The notes under the pieces were generated by a model. That model did no database searches. It saw nothing but the letters and a program-made list of their open reading frames with translations, and had not been told where the DNA came from. Shown in pieces: positions 56,395-64,000 of a stretch of DNA of 64,000 nucleotides. Position 1 is the first letter of the stretch. The number at the start of each line of letters is the position of its first letter. This DNA comes from Nelumbo lutea (taxonomy: Eukaryota > Streptophyta > Magnoliopsida > Proteales > Nelumbonaceae), in NCBI GenBank assembly GCA_022828595.1, contig JAKGHH010000005.1:25804193-25868192 (forward strand), read 5' to 3'. The translations under genes and the position numbers were made by a program.

Positions 56395-57065
56395 TGGGGC
56401 AAATTTGGGTTTGGATATGGGTATGGAGCACCAAATCTTATAAGAAGATAAGGTATATCTTTAATCATTAGTCCAAATTTTATTTAGATCTGGATTATCT
56501 CCTAATCTAATTAGGATATATCTCTATAAAAGATTATAAAAGAGGAGGGGGTGGACCAGTCCAAGACAACTTCATATTTTTACAATTTTTGGTTTTCTCT
56601 ATACCCTTTTGTCTCCTAATTTTTTCTCAGATCGACATCAACTATCTGTGACTAAATTAGATCAGTTTTCCTCTAATTTTTGCAAGAAAAGTTTAGGGAA
56701 TATCAGGCTCATCATCCTTATTTTGATCTAAGTAGTTGGATCTCAATTTTGTTGAAAACTATGTTATTGAATCAACTTCACCTATACACTATGCCATGTT
56801 CAATGGAGGCTGGTTTTATGACTAATTTGGGTATGAACTTCCACATTGGGATATGCATTTTTGGTATATGTATCAAGTACAAATCTCCCTCTTTGTTTGA
56901 TTTCAAATCTGGTCCGGTTCAGTGCAAGACTGATCATGAAAATTGCAAATTTTCAAAGCATAGGGAATTTGATTCCTAGAAGGATTAGGAAATTTTTGAA
57001 ATTTTACCCAACCATCTAACATAATTCGACCATTCATATGATGGATCTTAAACCTTCCAACATAG
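56395..57065 (+). mobile_element. Right-end fragment related to the 8.1 kb LTR-like repeat
   Basis: 56880-57065 (TTTCAAATCTGGTCCGG; TTTTTGAAATTTTACCC; TTCATATGATGGATC) aligns with 9740-9917. The part before 56880 has AAAGATTATAAAAGAGGAGG, a TATA-like stretch, and a T-rich leader but aligns poorly. It may be the other half of the LTR begun at 47130. Confidence 0.45.
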
Positions 57066-57443
57066 ACCATCCTCATCCCATTGGTGTACAATATAATTAT
57101 GCATTACCTTGGCTATTAGTTTCTTTTATTACTTGTATTATAGCATGCCATATAAAATTACATTTAGGCATGTAGCTTAGGACTTAGCCTTTTTTAGGGG
57201 CCAATGAGGAACCCTTTTTAGTGGGTTTTGAGCAAAGGCTAAGGTATCCCTACTTTATTTCATAAGTTTATAGTTTATTTGCATAGTGACTATTTATAAG
57301 CATGGGAAAATGAAATAGTGGTTGGGTTTGGCGGCGCCAACTTTCTATTATATAGTATGACAACACACTAAACAAATAACAAAATGTAAAAACACAACAA
57401 TACCCCTGTGGCCCATAATACATTAAATATTAACAATTTTAAC
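57066..57443 (-). mobile_element. Probable 3' LTR remnant of the copia relic, plus spacer
   Basis: On the minus strand TGTTAAAATTG starts at 57444 directly after a copia-style polypurine tract. The distal end is undefined; the region has no gene. Confidence 0.45.
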
Positions 57444-58085
57444 ATTCCCCCCTCAAGTTGGAACATAGATGTCAATCATGCCCAATTTGTCACACAAGTC
57501 GTTGTGTCACAGATGAATTTTTTCTTGATGAAATGCTTGTTTACTTCAATATGTTTAGTTCTGTCATAAAGAACCAGGTTGGCTGCAATGTTGATAGCAG
57601 CCTTGTTGTTACAATAAAGTGATATGGGACTGCCAACAACAAATCCCAATTCACCTAACAAGCTCTTTATCCACATAATTTCAACAACTCCATGGGACAT
57701 AGCTCTATACTCTGCTTCTGCATTGGACATAACCACCACACTTTGTATTTTGCTTCTGCATGTGATTGAGTTTCCTCCTACAAAATTATAGTATCCACTA
57801 ATAGACTTTCTGTCATCTATTACCCCTACCAAGTTAGCATCTATGTACACTTTAACTTTCAAAAGCCCATGTTTCTGGAACAACAAACTAGCACCCGGGA
57901 ACTTTTATTAGGTATTTAAGAATTCTCTCAATAGCCTCAAGATGTGTAGTGTTGGCATTGTGCATAAATTGACTGATGACACTCATTGCATAAGCAATGT
58001 CGGCTTTGGTCATGGACAAATATAAGTGCCTGCCTACAAGTCTCTAAAATTGTTTCAAATTTTCTATAGGTTCTCCTCACTATCA
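57444..58085 (-). pseudogene. Ty1/copia RT end and RNase H relic
   Basis: Minus strand: RT thumb with 'RLVGRHLYLSMTKADIAYAM' and 'FMHNANTTHLEAIERILKYL' (58060-57905). After a frame break comes RNase H with 'DANLVGVIDDRKSISGYY', 'SNAEAEYRAMSHGVVEIMWI' and 'LYCNNKAAINIAANLVLYDR' (57830-57480), where copia elements have 'DNKAA'. GTTCCAACTTGAGGGGGGAA at 57464-57445 is the usual polypurine tract before the 3' LTR. The 5' part of the element is missing. Confidence 0.9.
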
Positions 58086-58582
58086 CCCAACCTATGATAG
58101 GAGCCATAATTGTCCTAATATTGAATTATCATTGGAAAAATCCCAAGTGATTGGAGCTAGAGTTCGGAGGCATTAAGCACCAAGCACAATATCAAATCCC
58201 TGTAAGCATAATAATAATAATAATTATAATAATGCTCTGCATCTCAATTTGAACTCTTAAACACTTACTATAACTAGAAATCCTTTAACCATTAGCCACC
58301 ATCACATTGAAGTAAGCTTCATGAGTAGGTGAGGGGCCACATCTTTTAGTAGTCCTCAGGTCTAGAAAATTATGAGTGGACCCCAAGTGTATTAACATTA
58401 GTATAGGTTGACCAACAATTGCAACTCAAAATCTCAAGCCACTATTCATGCTAAAGTTCAAGTTGAGATAATGATCATCTTCATCATCATTTGATCCATC
58501 ATCCCAAAACATCTTCTGGTTTTTACATGTATGTTTTGAGACATACTACTCATCGCAAACTCATAGTTATGACATATCCCTT

Positions 58583-58613
<31 letters not shown>

Positions 58614-58639
58614 AGACTACCCAACAAAACACTTGAGGA
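58086..58639. other. Spacer with (TTC)n microsatellite
   Basis: A degenerate (AAT)n run at 58209-58232 and (TTC)n at about 58576-58612. No domain recognised. Confidence 0.55.
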
Positions 58640-58870
58640 AGAGTTGTAGGCTCAAACTTTTCAGCTCCCACTCAGACATCTGATTTGAGCCCAAAAACAA
58701 AACAACCAACAAGATAAGGTTTAGATAGACTTACCACTTGGCTCGAAAGTAGTTGAAACTCCTCCCAGTAGTCGATGACAATGGTGGTATATGTTAACTT
58801 AAAGAGGCATTTAGCATTATTCAAGCTCAACAGCCCATTAAACCTTTCATCCATCACAATAATTAGCATC
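58640..58870 (-). pseudogene. Gypsy gag fragment
   Basis: Minus strand 'ERFNGLLSLNNAKCLF', 'DYWEEFQLLSSQVVSLSK' and 'LVGCFVFGLKSDV' match the retrotransposon gag pattern of chromovirus-type gypsy elements (Y...FE.L...V..L......CFI.GL). It is a short remnant without other element parts. Confidence 0.6.
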
Positions 58871-58959
58871 TCCCAACAAGGTTGTGGGTGATACTCACAA
58901 TGCCACTAGTACCATTCAATGACCCATCCTTCAAACCCCATGGAGGAAATTGTAAGCCA

Positions 58960-59672
58960 TGTTGGGAATTGGGTTTATGGAAACTTGGAGGAGAATCTCT
59001 CTAAGGCATGTCTAAAGACATTGTCTTTAGAACGCTATTTTCCCCCACTCAGTTTTATTGAGTTTGTTGTTGGATTATAGGAAAATTCATTCCGAGAATA
59101 CAACTGAGAGCCTTAGATGAGAATCTGCAATCAACAAAGTTGAAGAATCTCCGAAGAAACCTTCTATAAAACAGTAGTAGATTGAATTGAGAGCGACAAG
59201 AGTGATTTTTGAAAACCTGTGTTCAATTACTTGATTTACATTCCTTAGGTAGTTTCTGAAGAGTCATGGAGAAGAGGAAGGCATTGGTTCAAAATATGCT
59301 CTCTAAAGAAATTGTGACTATTAAAAAGGTAGTTAATAGTAAATGACTGTTAACTTTGAATAGTACCTCTTGACCACACCTGATCGGATCATGCCTCGCA
59401 CCAAAAGTCAAAGTTGTCTTATGCGAACAAAGCGCGTCTCATTGCAGCAGTAGCAAGCCTCTATACTCTATTCTTATATTTCTAAGGAGTGTAAATAAAC
59501 TCCCATTTAAAAACTTAAAACAAGTTTAGTAATTTTCCAATGTGGGACATGTTGAAAACTGGTTTTAGTAAGAGAAAAACTATTTTTCAAGACATGTGTG
59601 CAAGTGTGTTTTTTATGTAATTGATCAATCAAACCCATTGGGTTTAATCTCTAATGAGATTAAAATCCAACA
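58960..59672 (-). mobile_element. Solo LTR (family S), inverted copy, exact TSD
   Basis: On the minus strand it starts TGTTGGATTTTAATC (59672) and ends AATTCCCAACA (58960). The 5 bp TSD AGCCA is exact (58955-58959 and 59673-59677). It is 713 bp and aligns with the 36760-38013 copy apart from that copy's MITE. No internal sequence, so it is a product of LTR-LTR recombination. Confidence 0.92.
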
Positions 59673-59891
59673 AGCCACTGTTCTTCTACAATGTTGTGAA
59701 GCTAAAAATAATGACACATGAGAAGTAGCCAACCATCAACGTGGGTTCCTGTTGAACCTTAACAGATCAATCTTAATAGTCCACTGAAAGGTCCCCCATC
59801 CTGAGCTCTCTGTAGCCCTTGGTCCAACACCTAGAAGAAAATTTTGCCTGCTTCCTTCATTTGCATAAGTATTTGCTGAAAAACCCTGGCT

Positions 59892-60137
59892 CAAGGTTCG
59901 AAATTTTAATACGTATTGGACGATATCGGCCGATACATATCGTATTAGGGGCTTCTCGATACACCATTCCAGAGGATATTTTGGAATTTCAACCAATTCA
60001 GGGGGTGGACGGACTTTAAACCGGCCCCTCTGAACTGAATTTGAAAAAAAAAAACTAAGAAACGAATTAAAAAAAAAAAAAAACACTATCAATACACCTT
60101 TACCAACCTATCGGACGTATCGATATTTTGAAACTTG
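59892..60137. mobile_element. hAT-like MITE (GATACG-rich family), 246 bp
   Basis: Ends CAAGGTTCGAAATTTTAATA and, inverted, CAAGTTTCAAAATATCGATA. Flanks CCCTGGCT / CCCCGACT match at 6 of 8, both differences being transitions. The interior has GGCCGATACATATCGTATT. Confidence 0.7.
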
Positions 60138-60576
60138 CCCCGACTCATATATATTGGTCGAGTATCTCTATCAACTTGGCATTAAGTTCCTCTAGATTCT
60201 TCTTGTTGCTGCTCAAACATTCCTCTAACCCTGATGTCACGAACCTCACCCCCGTTGCCAGGCTGAGAGTGGTGCTTCACCCTGAGCTATAGTGATTTAA
60301 TTACTGCTCAAAGAGAAGGAAGAATTACAGGGGAAATTGATGGTCATTACCAAATATTAAGTTAGTCATTTGACCGTTACAGGTAATAATTGATAATGAT
60401 TGGCTGTATGATTGCGAAAAGGACAAAAAAATTATAACAGTAATTTGGGGAACTAGGTGCGTGTTTGACATGGTATAACTGTCATCGACAGTAAGGCTAT
60501 TCTGGTCATAGTCATGTGATAGAGGCTTTGTTGATAGTTTGTGTATGGGGACTCAAAACGTCTCTAGAGATATTCA
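60138..60576. other. Intergenic, nothing recognised
   Basis: Mixed-composition spacer ahead of the first Tourist MITE; it may be older LINE sequence but no motif is readable. Confidence 0.45.
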
Positions 60577-60859
60577 GGGTCTGTTTGGTCTGTAGTGAGA
60601 ATTGAAATCAGAATCGAATTTTTTCATAATCAGATTGAAATGGTATATTCTCATAATCTATTTGATTTAGATGGGAATTGTAATGGAATTGAAACCAATT
60701 GAAATAAGATTTTATTCACATGGAAAGGGGAGGGAATGGCCATCCTTCAAATAGGGGAATGCCATTCCACTAGGAATGGCAATGGGATTCCCATTCTGCC
60801 CAACCAAACTGATTCCGATTTCAATTCCAGACTTCTATTCCTGCAAACCAAACAAGACC
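60577..60859. mobile_element. Tourist-like MITE, 283 bp, copy 1
   Basis: Ends GGGTCTGTTTGGTCTG and, inverted, GGTCTTGTTTGGTTTGC; 3 bp flanks TCA / TTA. It has the same length and interior (GAATTGAAATCAGAATC; GGGAATGCCATTCC) as the copy at 61293. Confidence 0.8.
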
Positions 60860-61077
60860 TTAGCGTGACAACAACTCATTGATTTACATTCCACCTCAAT
60901 TCTAGAAAAGGTAGGTTGTGTCCTCAAGTCCTTATCCTCGTTTTGAAACATGTTCAATATAACAAGTTTAATGGACCTTGGTCCAATCGTAGGTTTTATC
61001 AATGTTTGATTCGAGAAAGATTGGATAGAATACTAGCTATCCCAACTTGGTGGCTTATGTTTCCTAAGGCTATGTTT

Positions 61078-61166
61078 GGTTTGAAGGAAAAGGTAATGAA
61101 ACCTTTACAAGCCTTGTATAGGTTTTCTTGTTTTTCCCTACTTTTTCCTTCAAATCAAACATAGAC
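61078..61166. mobile_element. Tourist-like MITE, 89 bp, inside the LINE
   Basis: Ends GGCTATGTTTGGTTTGAAGG and, inverted, GTCTATGTTTGATTTGAAGG. TAA on both sides (61075-61077, 61167-61169). Skipping the insert and one TAA keeps the LINE frame. Confidence 0.9.
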
Positions 61167-61292
61167 TAAAGGTCATGTTAATCATTTCCCCTCCATTGAG
61201 AGTAACCATTATCCAATATTTCTAGCTCACCCTAAGAGAAGTAGACACGAGTACATTGATAAGGTTGCTCGCTCTTGTAACAACTCTACTAA

Positions 61293-61575
61293 GGGTCCGT
61301 TTGGTTTGTAGCCAGAATTGAAATTTGAATCAAAATCCTTCGGAATCAGAATCAGAATGGTTTATTCCTATAATCAGTTTGGTTCAGACAGGAATAGAAA
61401 TGAAAATTGGAATAATCAGGAATGGGATTGAGAATAGCCATTCCCTTAAATGGGGGAATGCTATTCCAGCAAAAATGAGAATGGAATTCCGATTCCGCTC
61501 TAGCAACAGTTAGAATCGGAATAGCCCATTCTGATTTCAATTCCAAACCCCTATTTCAACAAACCAAACGAGGCC
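61293..61575. mobile_element. Tourist-like MITE, 283 bp, copy 2, inside the LINE
   Basis: Ends GGGTCCGTTTGGTTTGTAG and, inverted, GGCCTCGTTTGGTTTGTTG. TAA on both sides (61290-61292, 61576-61578). Skipping it keeps the LINE frame. Same family and length as 60577-60859. Confidence 0.9.
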
Positions 61576-62030
61576 TAAGAATTACTTCTAGGCAAAATGT
61601 AAAGAATGCAAGTTCAATTTTTGAGATTCGAGTAAATCCACATATGACAACTTTAAGGCCAAGCTCGATGAGGTGTGAAAGAAAATTCTTGGGGTCCAAG
61701 CCTAACCTATGTCTCATGACAATTTCTTGTTGGGACAACAACTCCTCAAAAGATTATGAAGCTTTATCAGAAAAAAAAAGGAAGAATTGTTCTGGCGCCC
61801 AAGAGTAAAAATGGAATTGCTTTAGAGTGGTGACAGAAACAGAAATTTCATCTTTCAATGCCTAGGCAAAGAAAGAGAAATGACATTGAGGCTCTAAGCA
61901 ATGAGAATGGTGATTGGACGTCCGAGGCATGTGAAACCCAAAATATAATTATCCAATACTTCAAGAAGATCTTTATAAATGAACCCATTTCAGAAGAAAT
62001 TAATGATTTGAACTCAACCCGTTGAATCCA

Positions 62031-63283
62031 CCCAATCCATCTAATATCTAATTCACCTAATCCACCTATTTACTTGGTGGGTTGTGTAATAACCCATCAC
62101 CCAATCCATCCATTTAAATGGGTTGGGTTGGATTGGGTTGTGGATAACTGTTGAGTTAATCATTATAGACATAAATATAAGTATTAATTTCTTCATTTGA
62201 ATTAAATAATTTATAATTAATGTATTAATTTTCTATTAATAATTGACTAAATTTAGTTTTGTCTTCAATAAATACATTTCACCCAACATAAATCCAAATC
62301 AATTTGACCCGAGTCTGGACCAGTTCAACACGGTCTGATCCGATCCAGTATATACTAGTTTGGCTTGACCCGAATCCGAAATAAACCCTGGGTGGGATGG
62401 TTCGATGCCACTTGCTCTGTCTGATTTGGGCCGTCCGATCCAACCAATATTCACACACTCCAACCCGACCCAGTACAAGTGGGTCCCGGTCAACCCGAAT
62501 CCGAAATAGACCCTGGGCAAGATGGTTTGGTGCTGCTTGCTCTGTTCGATTTGGGCCATCCGACCCAACCAATATTTACACACTCCGACCCGACCCAGCA
62601 CAAGTTGATCCGAGTCTACCTGAATACAAAACGGTTTTGGGAGGGATGATTTGGCCTCTACGTGCTTTGCCCGATCTGGACCATCCATCCGACAAATATT
62701 CACACGACCCGACTCAAAGCCAGACCGACCCAATTTAGCTACATTGACCCAACTCGGGTCAACCAGTTCGGTCCCATACCCGTGCATAAACTTGATATGG
62801 TCCGATCCAAGTCAATCCACCATTGACTGAACCGGTCTGGTCCGGTCTGGTTCGACTGGATTGATCTAGATCTAAACAGTTCAATCACCCTTGAACCTAT
62901 GTTGTTTAAGTTGGTCTGACTGGTTTGAACCTAAGTGGTTCGGTCAAACCCAAAATCCAAACATAGTCAAATGACTTTGCCACTTGTGTGAAAATAACAT
63001 GCATGTAATGTGATTTGAATCTTCACCACTTATGTAAACAATAACTACAATAACCACCAAGCTACAACCAACTTGTATGTTAAGAGAGATTTTGTTTTTT
63101 AAGTCCATAAATATAAGACTAATGGGTTTGGGTGGATTGCATTGGGTTAAAGCGGTTTTGGTTGAACCCAACCCATTTAATTTTATATAACTGGGTCATT
63201 AATGGGTTAGCGGGTTAGATGAATTGAGTTGAAACACAACCCAAACCAAACCCAACCCAACCCGCCCCAATTGTCAACCCTAG
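62031..63283. mobile_element. Repeat-rich insertion in the LINE with one hAT-like end
   Basis: The right end CAATTGTCAACCCTA (inverted TAGGGTTGACAATTG) followed inward by GGTTGGGTTGGGTTTGG-type sequence fits the hAT MITE ends seen elsewhere here. The left end lacks the matching terminus. Inside are a 125 bp tandem repeat (62340-62720) and further GACCCGACC/GGTCCGGTC-type repeats (62820-62945), probably nested elements. Confidence 0.5.
62340..62720. repeat. Tandem repeat, ~125 bp x ~3
   Basis: TTGCTCTGTCTGATTTGGGC near 62411, TTGCTCTGTTCGATTTGGGC near 62537 and GTGCTTTGCCCGATCTGGAC near 62661 mark successive units, each followed by ATATTYACAC and CCGACCC. Confidence 0.8.
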
Positions 63284-63550
63284 ATTTGAAATGGACCCAC
63301 TTAAAGCTCCTAGGCCCAATAGACTCCCTCCCTTTATTCTTTCAACCTATCTAGAGTCACTTGCCCAAAACTGATTGCATTCATACAAAATATCTTCTTA
63401 GAGACCTCGTTTCACTACTTTACAATATTATATCCCCAAATCATAATGCCTTTGTATCATCAAATAGGAGGTGATAGGATTCTTTGCCAAGGATACTCAA
63501 TTTCATCAAGCTTTGTATTGGTACCTCATATATCTCCTGTTTCTCTTTTT

Positions 63551-63943
63551 CTCCATCACATCTTCCTTTTGCAAACAGTCTATTAATATTTGATAAGGCC
63601 GGCACCATTGAGCTACTTGAGAGTAAAATAATTTTGGCACACCTATAATTGGACTAGACAAGGAGTTAATTTCTCCAAGTCAGCTATCTACTTAAGCCCA
63701 AATGTTCACTGCTGTTGGTTGATTTAGATTGTATTTGGTACCATTGTACTTCTACTTTTGTGTTGACCAGCACAATTTTTTTTTTTTGAGAAATTGTCTT
63801 ATTACATCACATTAAATAACCACTTCCACTAAAAGAATATAGGCATTGGGTTAGATATTGGCATTTATAATAGAAACATCAAATGTTTCGTAAAGAAACA
63901 ACAATGGTACTCAATGTTGTATTGTAACTCAAAGCATTTATGG

Positions 63944-63998
<55 letters not shown>

Positions 63999-64000
63999 TC
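63551..64000. other. Spacer ending in A-run and (AT)n microsatellite
   Basis: No gene recognised. An A-run at about 63946-63964 is followed by (AT)n to 63996. The downstream part of the LINE is not readable here. Confidence 0.6.

Larger units (their letters stand above)
60863..63550 (+). pseudogene. LINE (L1-type) ORF2 relic, interrupted
   Basis: Segments on the plus strand are 60863-61077, 61167-61292, 61576-62030 and 63284-63550. The endonuclease end reads 'CLIRERLDRILAIPTWWLMF' (about 61005-61074) then, across the first MITE, 'VNHFPSIESNHYPIFLAHPK'. The inter-domain region has 'EELFWRPRVKMELL', 'RQRKRNDIEALSNENGDW' and 'IIIQYFKKIFINEPISEE' (about 61780-62010). RT begins with 'MDPLKAPRPNRLPPFIL' (63293-63343) and 'NHNAFVSSNRR' (63440-63472). 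These follow the order of plant LINE ORF2. Stops and frame changes are numerous. The catalytic RT Asp pair is not present before the window ends. Confidence 0.8.

Noticed and set aside
62299..62787. 162-codon ORF on the minus strand and its overlapping partners
   Set aside because: They arise from a 125 bp tandem repeat whose unit is near a multiple of three in some frames; composition is repetitive and without domains.

Overview
This 64 kb window is plant nuclear DNA, from an angiosperm and probably a woody non-grass (I cannot name the species). The evidence is a GT-AG-spliced plant-type gene for a Sec14/GOLD protein (patellin), plant-lineage Ty3/gypsy (Tat) and Ty1/copia retroelements, Tourist-like and hAT-like MITEs, and AT-rich, stop-dense intergenic DNA. 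I see no rRNA gene, intact tRNA gene, CRISPR array or bacterial-style operon. Only one host gene looks functional: the four-exon patellin gene at 40543-42611, encoding 578 residues. Almost everything else is retrotransposon and MITE sequence in various stages of decay.

Layout. 1-3008: 3' end of a Tat element (A, plus sense) with a spliced antisense accessory ORF, polypurine tract, LTR and an LTR minisatellite. 3009-14321: AT-rich DNA with hAT and Tourist MITEs, a tRNA-derived SINE-like sequence, an LTR fragment (7.66-8.1 kb) and a large LTR-like repeat (8.1-9.9 kb). 14322-18921: gag-only non-autonomous Tat element (B, plus sense), inserted into a second copy of the SINE-containing repeat. 19504-29748: full-length but decayed Tat element (C, minus sense) with 554/552 bp LTRs, gag-pro-pol with dual RNase H, and an antisense accessory ORF. 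30.0-30.8 kb: RNase H (RVT_3-type) relic split by a hAT MITE. 31-36.3 kb: AT-rich DNA with MITEs. 36760-38013: solo LTR holding a hAT MITE. 38.5-40.5 kb: one MITE, then the patellin upstream region. 43-48 kb: AT-rich DNA with MITE and LTR fragments. 48.1-50.2 kb: minus-strand gypsy integrase relic (F) with a 3' minisatellite. 50204-56394: plus-strand gypsy element (E, initiator-Met PBS), lacking RT and split by element D (51685-54599), whose interior is mostly tandem repeats. 57444-58085: copia relic. 58640-58870: gypsy gag fragment. 58960-59672: second solo LTR of the 36.8 kb family, in opposite orientation. 60.86-63.55 kb: plus-strand LINE ORF2 relic cut by two Tourist MITEs and a repeat-rich insertion, with a third Tourist MITE at its 5' edge.

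The most informative features are the nestings, many confirmed by matching target-site duplications (TSDs) or by reading frames that resume when the insert is skipped. They give a relative history: LINE, RNase H relic and SINE-like repeat first, then MITEs and LTR elements, with MITEs in turn inside a solo LTR and inside other MITEs. I found no novel enzymatic or defence system. The less ordinary items are the antisense spliced ORF carried by two Tat elements, the gag-only element B beside a related autonomous-type element C, the tandem-repeat-filled element D, and TAG-biased stop codons consistent with decay of methylated CAG codons.
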